A program made the translations under genes and the position numbers. From NCBI GenBank assembly GCA_039817415.1, contig JBCBVV010000019.1:42230-106229 (forward strand): a stretch of 64,000 bases of DNA, in the 5' to 3' direction. This document shows positions 1 to 8,955 of the stretch, piece after piece (positions within the stretch are counted from its first letter, which is position 1; every line of letters begins with the position of its first letter). The DNA comes from JALEFZ01 sp039817415. Its GTDB lineage: Bacteria; Bacteroidota; Bacteroidia; J057. The notes beneath the pieces are model-generated. The model ran no database searches. It had not been told where the DNA came from and worked only from the letters and a program-made list of their open reading frames with translations.

Positions 1-560
1 AAACGAACCTCATAAGCAGGAACACCTACAAATTTTTCTGAGGTCATCAGGTTACCCTTTGCCTGACCATTGGGTCCGTGGCAATTCACACAAAAGATGG
101 TGTAGTGTTCTTCCCCTCTACTCTTCACCCCAGGATCATTAGGATTGAGATCTTCAGGAAAATCCAATTCTACACCTGCAAGATTATAGCCATCAGTTGT
201 GTTTGGGTATGGATAGGGAGCCCATGGATTCTTATGATCCAACTCATAGTAAGTCCACTTATCTCCTCTAGGTACAGTTCCCTTTGGGGGCTTCTGAGCA
301 GACAATCCATTCTTGAAAGCGCCATCTTCAGAGAGCGAACTTAAAGCTTTCATATCACTTCCTTCAACAGCAGCGTAGTTTCCACCCATATGGGTGTCCC
401 AGTACTCTGTTTCAGAGAAAGGCTCTAAGGGAAGGGAGTTGTACATATTGGGTGCGTACTCCAGGTTTCGCTTGGAGCGATCTGAGTAACAGCTGGTCAT
501 GACAGAAACCAAAATCACTGCTATCAGAATCAGTTTTATATGTTTGATTGTATTCTTCAT
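1..560 (-). CDS. actE: ActE, mono-heme cytochrome c lipoprotein of Alternative Complex III (3' end cut by window edge)
   Basis: The reading frame opens at the ATG at 560-558 and runs off the left edge, so about 186 residues are visible. It begins with a hydrophobic signal ending in VMTSC, a lipobox-like cysteine near residue 23, so the protein should be lipid-anchored. A single heme-binding CVNCH motif lies near residue 157 (bases 78-92), followed by GPNGQAKG, as in class I cytochromes c. It is the last visible gene of the act operon, 21 bp after actD. In this family ActE passes electrons out of the complex to a terminal oxidase. The remaining C-terminus, with the axial Met, is outside the window. 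The call rests on operon position and the heme motif. Confidence 0.85.
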   Translation of the reverse strand, partial: MKNTIKHIKLILIAVILVSVMTSCYSDRSKRNLEYAPNMYNSLPLEPFSETEYWDTHMGGNYAAVEGSDMKALSSLSEDGAFKNGLSAQKPPKGTVPRGDKWTYYELDHKNPWAPYPYPNTTDGYNLAGVELDFPEDLNPNDPGVKSRGEEHYTIFCVNCHGPNGQAKGNLMTSEKFVGVPAYEVR

Positions 561-581
561 AATATCCTGAGAATGATCGTG

Positions 582-1097
582 TTAAAGGTTTTTATAACCA
601 ATTTCATATGCGCCGGAATCTTTCATCACGGCTTTGATAGCTTCTTCGTTTTCTACTTTTTCTTCGTCAACCGCGATGACAAATACATCATCAGTCTGAC
701 GGTCGTCGAATAGTTTGGCTTCCTTACCGGGCCAGTAGTTTCCAACCATGAAGAACGTCAATACCATCCCGTGGCTGGCAAAGAATACCGTCATCTCAAA
801 GGTGATAGGGACAAAGTCTGGAAATGCCAAGGCTGGCTTACCACCAATGTTCATCGGCCAAATTGACCCGTAGATAAGGCTCATACAAGTTACTGCAAGC
901 GTAGCTCCCATGAGTCCCAATATAAATGCTGCAATAGCTAGTCTGGAACGCTTGATGTTTAGGTAAGGCTCAATTCCGTGAATTGGGAATGGAGAAAATA
1001 CATCATAGATCAGTACCCCTTTTGCGTGAAGCTCCTTCGAAGCTTTCAACGCGTGATCGGGACTCCAAAACTTGCCGTACAGAAAATTCTTTTCCAT
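582..1097 (-). CDS. actD: ActD, DUF3341 membrane subunit of Alternative Complex III
   Basis: This 171-residue protein has two hydrophobic helices, at roughly residues 52-77 and 100-120, with a soluble N-terminal part starting MEKNFLYGKFWSPDHALKA. This is the DUF3341 layout, and the length is normal for ActD. The family is a small two-helix subunit of the quinol-oxidising complex; its catalytic role is not known. It sits 34 bp after actC and 21 bp before actE in an operon in the usual A-B-C-D-E order. Nothing unusual was seen. Confidence 0.9.
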   Translation of the reverse strand: MEKNFLYGKFWSPDHALKASKELHAKGVLIYDVFSPFPIHGIEPYLNIKRSRLAIAAFILGLMGATLAVTCMSLIYGSIWPMNIGGKPALAFPDFVPITFEMTVFFASHGMVLTFFMVGNYWPGKEAKLFDDRQTDDVFVIAVDEEKVENEEAIKAVMKDSGAYEIGYKNL

Positions 1098-1131
1098 TAT
1101 ATCAACAACTTAATGTGTGTGGTCTAAATGA

Positions 1132-2577
1132 TTACTCTTCGTCTGTTTCGTCAGCTTCTTTAGCCATGGTAGACGTAGAAGCATTTTCGTTCTCAGTATC
1201 AATAACGTGTTGTGGTTTCTTCACCCCGTGCATCAGTGTCTTTACCTCAAACATGTTGATTACAGGTAAGTACTTAGAGAACAGGAAGAAGAAGAACATG
1301 AACAGACCAAAGGTTCCTACGAAGATTCCAACCTCAACCCATGTAGGAACATACATAGACCAGCTGGAAGGAAGGAAGTCCTGGTGAAGAGATGTGATGA
1401 TGATCACAAATCGCTCGAACCACATACCGATGTTGACAAAAATCGAGATGATAAAGGTCGCTAGCATATTGGTTCTGATACCCTTGAACCAGAACAACTG
1501 AGGCGTAATTACATTACAAGAGAACATGATCCAGTAAGACCATCCGAATGGCCCAAGAGCACGGTTGATGAAAATGTAACGCTCCCAAAGAGAACCAGAG
1601 TAATAAGCGATAAATAGCTCGGTGATATATGCCAGACCCACAAGAGATCCCGTCGCGATAACTACTTTCGCGATTGACTCCATGTGGTCCATGGTGATGT
1701 AATTCTCAAGTTTGTAGACCTTTCTGGTAACGATCATCAGGGTCTGTACCATACCGAATCCAGAGAAGATCGCACCTGCAACGAAGTAAGGCGGGAAGAT
1801 GGTGGTGTGCCATCCCGGAACAACCGCTGTTGCAAAGTCCATGGATACGATGGAGTGTACAGAAAGTACAAGGGGAGTAGCCAGACCAGCGAGGATCAAC
1901 GAGATCACCTCATAGCGAGACCAGTTTCTGGAAGAACCCTCCCATCCCATGGCGAATACACCATAGATCCAGGATTGAAATTTCTTTCCAGCTCTTTTGA
2001 AGCGGTCTCTAATGGTCGCTAAGTCAGGAATCATTCCCAAGTACCAGAAGACGATAGATACCGTCAAATAGGTAGAGATCGCAAATACGTCCCAAAGGAG
2101 AGGTGAGTTGAAGTTAACCCAAAGCGACCCACGTGTATTGGGAAGAGGGAGTGTCCAGAAGGCAACCCAAATACGTCCCATGTGAATCAGTGGGAAAAGA
2201 CCGGCACAGAATACGGCGAAAATTGTCATCGCCTCTGATGCACGGTTGATGGAGTTACGATACTCTTGGCGGAAAAGCATCAATACCGCAGAAATCAACG
2301 TTCCTGCGTGTCCGATACCTACCCAGAATACGAAGTTGGTGATGTCAAATGCCCAACCAACTGTCTTGTTCAATCCCCAGGTTCCGATACCTTCATAGAT
2401 GGTCCAGCCAATTAAGGCGAAACACATCAGCATCACCAATCCGGAGATAGCTGTGAATATGAGCCATAGAGCGCTGGGTTTGTTCTCAATAGGGCGAACG
2501 ATGTCCGAGGTTAATTCCCCGTACGTGTCCGTATTGACAACCCAGTCTTGGCGTATTTCAGATCTTACATGTCCCAT
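1132..2577 (-). CDS. actC: ActC, NrfD/PsrC-like quinol-binding membrane subunit of Alternative Complex III
   Basis: The 481-residue polytopic protein has about ten hydrophobic helices and belongs to the NrfD/polysulfide-reductase membrane subunit family. It starts MGHVRSEIRQDWVVNTD and contains WVGIGHAGTLISAVLMLFRQ near residue 90, a typical ActC segment. In Alternative Complex III, ActC and its paralogue ActF sit beside the iron-sulfur subunit and form the quinol site. ActF is not in the window and is expected beyond the left edge. The C-terminal 30 residues are charged and low in complexity (TENENASTSTMAKEADETDE), probably a disordered cytoplasmic tail. Confidence 0.92.
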   Translation of the reverse strand: MGHVRSEIRQDWVVNTDTYGELTSDIVRPIENKPSALWLIFTAISGLVMLMCFALIGWTIYEGIGTWGLNKTVGWAFDITNFVFWVGIGHAGTLISAVLMLFRQEYRNSINRASEAMTIFAVFCAGLFPLIHMGRIWVAFWTLPLPNTRGSLWVNFNSPLLWDVFAISTYLTVSIVFWYLGMIPDLATIRDRFKRAGKKFQSWIYGVFAMGWEGSSRNWSRYEVISLILAGLATPLVLSVHSIVSMDFATAVVPGWHTTIFPPYFVAGAIFSGFGMVQTLMIVTRKVYKLENYITMDHMESIAKVVIATGSLVGLAYITELFIAYYSGSLWERYIFINRALGPFGWSYWIMFSCNVITPQLFWFKGIRTNMLATFIISIFVNIGMWFERFVIIITSLHQDFLPSSWSMYVPTWVEVGIFVGTFGLFMFFFFLFSKYLPVINMFEVKTLMHGVKKPQHVIDTENENASTSTMAKEADETDEE

Positions 2578-2684
2578 GTCGTGGTATGACCTTTTTTATA
2601 AAACTGTTCCTTGTATAAAAATGCCCGAAGGCTGTGTGTTTATAGGGAGGGTCGATCCATTTGGATCGACCTCTTGCATTCTTA

Positions 2685-5600
2685 TTAAGCCTCAGTTGGT
2701 ACTTCCCAACCTGGACCGTATGTCTCTTTTCTCCACTCGTTGAATTTCTCCTCACGAGCTTCAGCTTCTTTGTCAGATCTGTTGCGAACCAAAGCATGGT
2801 ACTGTACAGAAGGAAGTGTTTTGATCTCCTCTAATGCAACATATCCACGCTTATGACGAAGGGCCTTGTAGATTTCGCTATCACGATCGTTGGCATCACC
2901 AAATACAATCGCTCCAGTAGGACAAGACTGCTGACAAGCTGTCTGGATAGAACCATCTTCTGGCTTAGCAAAGGTAGACTTAGAATTAACCTTGGCTTTC
3001 AGTTTTCCTTCCTGTAGACGCTGCACACAGAAAGAACACTTCTCCATCACACCACGGTAACGCACCGTTACGTCTGGGTTCAATACCAGGCGTCCTAAGT
3101 TAGAGTGGGTATAGTAGTCCTTGAACTGCTCGTCATTGTAGTAGTTGAACCAGTTGAAACGACGAACCTTGTATGGACAGTTGTTGGCACAGTAACGTGT
3201 TCCGATACAACGGTTGTACGCCATTTGGTTCAGTCCCTCGTTGGAGTGTACAGTTGCCAATACTGGACATACTGTCTCACAAGGAGCGTTATCACAGTGC
3301 TGACAGAGCATGGGCTGGAATACAACATCAGGATCAGCAGGATTTCCTCTGTAATAGCGGTCGATTCTCAACCAGTGCATCTCACGGCGAGTACGAACTT
3401 CCTCTTTTCCTACAACGGGCACGTTGTTCTCCGCATGACAAGCAACCACACATGCTCCACAGCCTGTACATTTGTTCAGGTCGATGGCCATTTTCCAGTG
3501 GATGTTACGTCCAGTTTCAGGATCTTCAAAGTGCGAGTCCCATAGCGTAACCAAGTGCTGCTTGACAGCTTCACGCTCAGCTACTTTCTCAGCGTATGCA
3601 CCGCCATTATATGCCTCAAGGTGAGTTTCGTCTACAATTTCTTCTGTACGATCGTAGTCGTTTTTGAAGATACCCGCACCTTTCGCAGGATCGTACAGGG
3701 TGTTAAATGTCTGTACAAGTGCCAATGGATAGGTAAAGTTCTGCTTGGCGAGTGTTGCACGAGGGGCTACATAGCTGACAGCTCCGTCCTTCATGCTTGT
3801 CATTGGGAAGGCGTTGGTTCCAGCAACGGCTTTTCCTTCCACCGCACCTCCATTTGCCTTTTTGGCAACAACTCCAGCTTTGGTACGTCCGTATCCAAGT
3901 GCAACCGCAATGGTTCCTGCAGCCTGTCCAGCCTGCACATAAACAGGCATGTAGAAGGTGTTTCCTCCAATGCTAATGGCAACTACATCTTCGTTCTTCA
4001 GCTTTGCCTTCATGGCATAGTCATAAGGAACAGAAACATAATTGTCCCAGCTTACACGGCTGATTGGATCGGGGAGTTCTTGCAACCAAGGGTTGTTGGC
4101 TTGGTCTCCATTTCCAATAGCTACTTTAGGATAGAATACCGTCTCGAATTCTCCCTCTGGAGCAGGGGTAACTGCCTTTAAAGTAGTTGCAGCTTGCATC
4201 ATATCTTCAGCTGTAACCTGAATAGGCATGTCAACTGTAGCAGTAGGCATGGTGAAGACACCTTTTCTCAGCGTCTCATTCCAGAACCTATCGAAGGAAG
4301 TATATTCAGTCTGCTTAGGATATGCATTTGTATCCCAGAAAGATTTCAGGTAATCAACATAAGCCTCTTCGCTACCCGTCCACTTCAGGAATGAATCCTG
4401 AGCCTGACGCGTTTTGTAGATTGGGTGAATGGTAGGCTGAACAAGAGATAGTTCTTGATCGCTCTGTTGCATATCGCCCCAAGACTCTAAGAAGTGAGAA
4501 TCAGAAGCAACGTAATCACATCGCTCAGCTGTTTCATCAGACTTCCAAGTAAGAGATACTTTGAGGTCCACATTCTTAAGTGCTTCAGTTAGCTCAGCAC
4601 TCAAGGGTGAATTATATACAGGGTTGGCGTTGTAGAAGAATACTGCCTTTACAGATCCATCCTTCATTTCTTTTACCAACTCCTCCATTGCCTTGTCATT
4701 ACCTTTTGCAAAGTGAGAGGCGTTACTAATATCAATCGTATGGCCGTAGTTGCCTAGCATATCATTGATCCCTACAACCAGCATTTGGACAGCAGGATCA
4801 TTGGTACCAGAAACGACTAGAGATTTTCCAGCATTTTTGACCAACTCCTTGGCCGCAGCTTCAATCCCGTTCATGGCAACTTCAAACTTCTTAACACCAG
4901 GAATCTGAGGTTTCCCAATCTTGAAATCCCCAGCGATCTTGTTGTAAAGATTCATCAGGGCGAGTGCTTCCCCGGAAGGATTGATAGGGAATCTCAAATC
5001 AGCCTTACCTCCTGTAATCGTCATGATAGACTCAAACTGGAAGTGGCGAGACATTGCCTTGTCAGGATCACGGTTGACTACATAGTCAGAAGCAAATCCT
5101 ACAGGATTGATCCATGTACCTAGGAAGTCAGCATTGAAGCCAACAATGGTCATGGCTTTATCGAAGTGGAAAGAAGGAATTGCTCTCTTTCCAAATGCTT
5201 TTTCGTGTGCATCAGCTAGCGCAGAGGTGGAGAGCGCATCGTACTGAATGTGCTTACCAGAACCTTGGAATTGAGCTAAAAAGTCATCGATGATGGCTTG
5301 TGTAGAAGGACTCATAACGGTACCTGAAACCACTCTTACGCCAAACTCAGTTGACTTGAGCATTTCCAGCTTCTGCATGATCTCTCCATCAACGATTGTC
5401 CACTCAGAAGGATTTTCTCCTTTCATGGGAGCGCGGTTTCTATCCTTGTCGTAAAGATCAAGAACCGTAGCCTGATCCATAGCAGAAAGACCTCCTTTGG
5501 TCACTTTGGAATCAGGGTTACCTTCAAGCTTAATGGGACGTCCTTCACGGGTTTTAACCAAGGCAGGAACACCAGAAGGAGTGGTAGAGGCGTAATAATT

Positions 5601-5891
5601 GGCTACACCCGCGATAATTTCGTCAGGAATTGTGTCAGGACGAGATACGTAAGGAATAGCTTTTTTAACCGGGCCTTCGGCACAAGCAGACAGCGTGGCT
5701 GCTGTTACACCGAAACCTAAGACTTTCAAGAAGTCGCGGCGATTGGCTTTTGCCTGAAAGGATTCATCGCTGGCTTCAGCGACAACCTCATTCATTGGCT
5801 TATCGGTAGGAAACTCCTTTTCTACCTCAGCGAGAAATTCAGGAGTCTGATTCAACTCATCAAGTCCTCTCCAATATTTAGGAGTACTCAT
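2685..5891 (-). CDS. actB: ActB, molybdopterin-oxidoreductase-like plus four-cluster ferredoxin subunit of Alternative Complex III
   Basis: The 1068-residue protein carries a twin-arginine motif (NRRDFLKVLGFG, residues 50-61) followed by LSAC, a lipobox-like cysteine at residue 70. It is therefore probably exported folded and lipid-anchored. Residues about 80-720 resemble molybdopterin oxidoreductases; known ActB proteins lack the cofactor. The C-terminal part, about 790-1000, holds the cysteine groups for four Fe-S clusters: CTGCGACVVAC, CQHCDNAPCETVC, CIGTRYCANNC and CSFCVQRLQ with CQQSCP. It shuttles electrons from the NrfD subunits to the c-hemes. It lies between actA and actC in the operon, and both the B1-like and B2-like domains are in one chain, as in other Bacteroidota. 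Confidence 0.95.
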   Translation of the reverse strand: MSTPKYWRGLDELNQTPEFLAEVEKEFPTDKPMNEVVAEASDESFQAKANRRDFLKVLGFGVTAATLSACAEGPVKKAIPYVSRPDTIPDEIIAGVANYYASTTPSGVPALVKTREGRPIKLEGNPDSKVTKGGLSAMDQATVLDLYDKDRNRAPMKGENPSEWTIVDGEIMQKLEMLKSTEFGVRVVSGTVMSPSTQAIIDDFLAQFQGSGKHIQYDALSTSALADAHEKAFGKRAIPSFHFDKAMTIVGFNADFLGTWINPVGFASDYVVNRDPDKAMSRHFQFESIMTITGGKADLRFPINPSGEALALMNLYNKIAGDFKIGKPQIPGVKKFEVAMNGIEAAAKELVKNAGKSLVVSGTNDPAVQMLVVGINDMLGNYGHTIDISNASHFAKGNDKAMEELVKEMKDGSVKAVFFYNANPVYNSPLSAELTEALKNVDLKVSLTWKSDETAERCDYVASDSHFLESWGDMQQSDQELSLVQPTIHPIYKTRQAQDSFLKWTGSEEAYVDYLKSFWDTNAYPKQTEYTSFDRFWNETLRKGVFTMPTATVDMPIQVTAEDMMQAATTLKAVTPAPEGEFETVFYPKVAIGNGDQANNPWLQELPDPISRVSWDNYVSVPYDYAMKAKLKNEDVVAISIGGNTFYMPVYVQAGQAAGTIAVALGYGRTKAGVVAKKANGGAVEGKAVAGTNAFPMTSMKDGAVSYVAPRATLAKQNFTYPLALVQTFNTLYDPAKGAGIFKNDYDRTEEIVDETHLEAYNGGAYAEKVAEREAVKQHLVTLWDSHFEDPETGRNIHWKMAIDLNKCTGCGACVVACHAENNVPVVGKEEVRTRREMHWLRIDRYYRGNPADPDVVFQPMLCQHCDNAPCETVCPVLATVHSNEGLNQMAYNRCIGTRYCANNCPYKVRRFNWFNYYNDEQFKDYYTHSNLGRLVLNPDVTVRYRGVMEKCSFCVQRLQEGKLKAKVNSKSTFAKPEDGSIQTACQQSCPTGAIVFGDANDRDSEIYKALRHKRGYVALEEIKTLPSVQYHALVRNRSDKEAEAREEKFNEWRKETYGPGWEVPTEA

Positions 5892-5978
5892 TATGCTAAC
5901 TGATTAGTGTGTTCCTTGTAATTAAAAATCTTCTGTATAGAAAGACAGGAAGACCAGAGTCTTCCTATCATGTATATC

Positions 5979-7190
5979 TTAGTAGTGGCAACGTGCACAG
6001 TTCAAACCACCCATGTCGGCTACAGTGTATTCGGTATCTTCACCCAATACTTTCACCTTCTCGTTTCTGTGGCAGTTGATACACCATCCCATTCCTAGGT
6101 CAGAGTACTGGTATACAACTTCCATTGTCTCAACTGGACCGTGGCATTCCTGACACTCTAGGTTTCCTACCACGACGTGCTGTGCGTGGTTGAAGTAAGC
6201 GTGATCGGGCAGGTTGTGAATTCTAATCCACTCCACTGGTTTAGCAGGATTGGTGTAATCCCCTTTATCTGGATCCCAACCTACAGCTTCGTAGATTTTG
6301 GCAATCTCTTCTTTACCATACTTAGGACCTTCCTGAATTTGCATGTGGCAATTCATACAGACATTCGCTGTAGGAATCCATGCAGACTTGGATTTAGTTG
6401 TACCTGTGTGGCAGTACTTACAGTTGATTTGATTTTCTCCTGCATGTAGGGCGTGGCTGAACTTGATGGGCTGCTCAGGCATGTATCCCTGGTGTAGACC
6501 TACCGTTCTTGCTTCACGGACAGTGAACGCAAAACCAGCCAGCATCACAATGGTCGTGAAGGTTGCCAAGAAGAATTTGTTAGTAAGCATGCCACGAACG
6601 CGGTTCATGACGTCTCCAAAGGTGAAGGTCTCTTGTCCTTCTTTGGCACGAACTGCCTGTACAAGAGTAGCTGTGATGATCACCAAGAGTAGGGCGATGA
6701 GGACCAAGACACCTACAAGACCAAGCAGGGCGTAGTAGATACCAGGGTCATTTTCAATTCCCCCTCCAGCTGCCCCTGCGCCAGCCGTTGAAGTAACATC
6801 GGCTACGGGTGGTGTCCAATCACGCAGATAAGATACGATTGACTCAATCTGGTCAGTGGAGAGGTTGGTGAACCCATTCATGACCTTGTTGTTGTACTGA
6901 GCTGCTAGCGCTATTGCCTTGGGATCCCCTTGGCTCAAAAGTCCTGGCGCATTTCTGATCCATTTCTTCATCCACTCTAGGTCGCCGTCGGCTTCGTAGC
7001 GGGCGACAACACCCTCCAACTGTGGACCAACCAAAGCTCCTTGCATCTTATGGCAAGCAGTACAGTTTGCTTTGTATAGGGTCTCCCCTTCTTCGTAGGT
7101 CGGCTCTGCAAAAGCATTCACACCTGAAAACATCAGGATGGCAAGCAGAAAAATTGTCGATAAAAAATGTGTGTTCCTGTTACGGCTCAT
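5979..7190 (-). CDS. actA: ActA, multiheme cytochrome c of Alternative Complex III with an N-terminal mono-heme domain
   Basis: The first gene of the act operon encodes 403 residues. After a signal peptide (about residues 1-28) comes a small class I cytochrome c domain with CTACH at residues 43-47. A TM helix follows near 150-172 (LLGLVGVLVLIALLLVIITA). A second hydrophobic segment lies near 205-222. The C-terminal part has five heme motifs: CKYCH, CMNCH, CQECH, CINCH and CARCH. That makes six CxxCH motifs, one more than the pentaheme core that defines ActA. The extra N-terminal domain may act as a built-in electron exit or entry module. The start ATG at 7190 gives a clean signal peptide; a candidate promoter is at 7269-7297. 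Confidence 0.93.
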   Translation of the reverse strand: MSRNRNTHFLSTIFLLAILMFSGVNAFAEPTYEEGETLYKANCTACHKMQGALVGPQLEGVVARYEADGDLEWMKKWIRNAPGLLSQGDPKAIALAAQYNNKVMNGFTNLSTDQIESIVSYLRDWTPPVADVTSTAGAGAAGGGIENDPGIYYALLGLVGVLVLIALLLVIITATLVQAVRAKEGQETFTFGDVMNRVRGMLTNKFFLATFTTIVMLAGFAFTVREARTVGLHQGYMPEQPIKFSHALHAGENQINCKYCHTGTTKSKSAWIPTANVCMNCHMQIQEGPKYGKEEIAKIYEAVGWDPDKGDYTNPAKPVEWIRIHNLPDHAYFNHAQHVVVGNLECQECHGPVETMEVVYQYSDLGMGWCINCHRNEKVKVLGEDTEYTVADMGGLNCARCHY

Positions 7191-7268
7191 AGCGTATCAG
7201 ATTATTTAAAGTGTGTCCGTGATCTTTATAGAGAACTAAAAGCTTAGTAGCTCTTAGAGAAACTTTGG

Positions 7269-7297
7269 CAAATTAATACCGTCCGGTATTCCTTCAA
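7269..7297 (-). promoter_or_regulatory. Candidate act operon promoter with a perfect dyad in its spacer
   Basis: Read on the minus strand, TTG (7297-7295) is followed by an 18-nt spacer and TTAATTTG (7276-7269), close to the Bacteroidota TTG-N17-23-TAnnTTTG promoter. The spacer contains a perfect inverted repeat, AATACCG-TC-CGGTATT (7275-7290). A dyad in that position is typical of operator sites for regulators that bind between the two promoter elements. The start site would leave a leader of about 70 nt before actA. The second base of the -7 box deviates from consensus. Confidence 0.5.
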
Positions 7298-7865
7298 AGA
7301 ATACAAAAAGGTTTATATGATGGAATGTAATATTTAGAATCGTTCTAAATAAACTTGACTATTGATTCCCTCGATCCAAACTTTTGATAGTGAGGATGTA
7401 TACAAACCTTCTCTAAGATGAAATAAAGCTGATTATTGCCCGCTAAACTATAAAATCCCCATGATTTTTGCATTTAGATAGACCATGATTTTCCTCATTC
7501 TCAGCCTTCTATTTTGCAAGAATCCTAACAAGCCAGCCTAATTTTCAAGCGCAAAAATTGGTAAGTAGATCAGCTTTCACAAATAGAATTTTTCATATAA
7601 AGAAATCATTTTAAGCTAAGTAGCTCATAATGAAGGTTCAAAAGTTTCAGAGATTAGAGAAATTTTGTATTCATCCTTTGTTTTCTATTCCCCTCCTTCT
7701 CACTCATACAAGAAATCCGTTAAACAGACTTTCATCATGTCTAAGTCAGTGATTTTCATCATTCCTCCTTTCAGCTGGAATGTTCGCTCATTCTACACCT
7801 TCAGAATGATTCTTATCACCCCAAGGGTCGAATCCCAGACATTCAGCTATTTGCCCCTCATATAT

Positions 7866-7898
7866 TTGCGTATAACATTTCATTCCTTTTTACCTTTG
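7866..7898 (+). promoter_or_regulatory. Bacteroidota-type promoter of the YpdA-like gene
   Basis: TTG (7866-7868), a 22-nt spacer and a perfect TAnnTTTG box (TACCTTTG, 7891-7898) match the consensus. The start codon at 7914 is only 15 nt beyond the box, so the transcript should have a leader of about ten bases or none. Confidence 0.6.
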
Positions 7899-7913
7899 TA
7901 TCCATAAAAGCAA

Positions 7914-8903
7914 ATGCTCATGTATGATGTCTTGATTATTGGAGGTGGGCCCATTGGATTGGCCTGCGGAATAGAAGCGAAGAAAAGAGGACTATCTCAC
8001 ATCATTATCGAAAAAGGGACGCTGGTCAATTCTATCTACCACTACCCTATCCACATGACCTTCTTCTCGACTTCTGCCAAGTTGGAAATGGGAGAAGTAC
8101 CTTTTATGTCCCTCAATGCCAAACCCAATCGCCAAGAGGCATTAGAATACTTCAGAAGAGTGAAAGCCCATTGGGATTTGAACGTAAATACCTACGAAAA
8201 GGTAGAAAGGGTGGAAAAGAAAGAAGGCTCTTTTCAGGTATATTCTGATAAAGGAGAATACGCCTGTCAAAAACTGGTGGTCGCGACTGGCTTCTATGAT
8301 ATTCCCAATATGTTGGGAGTAAAGGGGGAAGATTTACCCAAAGTCAACCACTACTTCAAGGAGGCTCATCCCTACATTGATCAGGAAACGCTGGTTATAG
8401 GTGCCAGAAACTCTGCCGTAGATGCAGCACTTGAAATCTGGCGGAAGGGCGGCAAAGTAACCATGGTGGTGAGGAAGGAGGAGATCCATGAGAAAGTCAA
8501 ATACTGGGTTAGACCTGATATAGTCAACCGCATCAAGGAAGGTTCCATCAAAGCTTATTTCGAAAGCGAAGTCTTAGAGATTCGAGACAAAGAGGTAGTG
8601 CTGCGTACGCCAGAAGGGGAAAAGGTCATCCCCAACGACTTTGTGCTGGCAATGACCGGGTTTCAGCCAGATTACCATTTCCTCAAGCACCTTGGTTTAG
8701 AAACAGACCATTCAGAAAAAGAAATTCCACTCTTTGATGGGGAAACACACAAAAGTAGTGTAGAAGGGATCTATTTGGCGGGTACAGTTTGCGGGGGCAG
8801 ACAAACCAACAAATGGTTCATTGAGAACAGCATTGAGCATGCAGGTAAAATCATGGCGGATATTGCAGGTAAAAAAACGATTGACCCTCTGGTGGCTACA
8901 TAA
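7914..8903 (+). CDS. ypdA: YpdA/Bdr-family FAD-dependent NAD(P)H oxidoreductase
   Basis: The 329-residue protein matches the size and layout of YpdA, the putative bacillithiol-disulfide reductase. It has an N-terminal FAD-binding GGGPIGL motif (near residues 10-16), IYHYPIHMTFFSTS near residue 40, the second nucleotide-binding motif VIGARNSAVDAALE near residue 160, and a C-terminal FAD-contact region ending GRQTNKWFIENSIEHAG. The family regenerates bacillithiol using NADPH in the cytoplasm. From memory, Firmicutes YpdA has GGGPCGL, whose cysteine (Cys14 in Staphylococcus aureus) is needed for activity. Here that position is Ile, so the function may differ. The start may be ATG 7914 or the ATG at 7920, two codons later. 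It is transcribed alone. Confidence 0.82.
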   Translation: MLMYDVLIIGGGPIGLACGIEAKKRGLSHIIIEKGTLVNSIYHYPIHMTFFSTSAKLEMGEVPFMSLNAKPNRQEALEYFRRVKAHWDLNVNTYEKVERVEKKEGSFQVYSDKGEYACQKLVVATGFYDIPNMLGVKGEDLPKVNHYFKEAHPYIDQETLVIGARNSAVDAALEIWRKGGKVTMVVRKEEIHEKVKYWVRPDIVNRIKEGSIKAYFESEVLEIRDKEVVLRTPEGEKVIPNDFVLAMTGFQPDYHFLKHLGLETDHSEKEIPLFDGETHKSSVEGIYLAGTVCGGRQTNKWFIENSIEHAGKIMADIAGKKTIDPLVAT

Positions 8904-8907
8904 AAAA

Positions 8908-8932
8908 AGGGCTGAATAAACATTCAGACCCT
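8908..8932 (-). terminator. Rho-independent terminator between convergent genes
   Basis: The arms AGGG-C-TGAAT and ATTCA-GA-CCCT form a hairpin with an AAAC loop. On the minus strand it is followed by seven T residues, so it best serves the small gene at 8956-9159. On the plus strand the tail is GATTTCTT, a weaker terminator for the YpdA-like gene. Confidence 0.75.
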
Positions 8933-8955
8933 GATTTCTTGTGGTTTCGACTGGC

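Larger units (their letters stand above)
7191..7913. other. Divergent intergenic region between actA and the YpdA-like gene
   Basis: This 723-nt AT-rich stretch separates two divergent genes. The actA side holds a candidate promoter with a dyad (7269-7297) and a 5'-UTR hairpin at about 7231-7256 (AGAG, ACTAA pairing with TTAGT, CTCT). The other end holds the promoter of the flavoprotein gene (7866-7898). An 80-codon frame at 7665-7907 is open, but its composition is not protein-like and it overlaps that promoter, so it is not called. Nothing was recognised between about 7320 and 7660. Confidence 0.6.

Noticed and set aside
3105..4181. Three plus-strand frames of 125-208 codons inside actB
   Set aside because: They lie antisense to a well-conserved gene with all its Fe-S motifs; the translations are Cys- and Ser-rich noise.
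7665..7907. Open frame of 80 codons upstream of the YpdA-like gene
   Set aside because: It is rich in Ser, Phe and Pro with no domain, overlaps the well-formed promoter at 7866-7898, and looks like non-coding AT-rich DNA.
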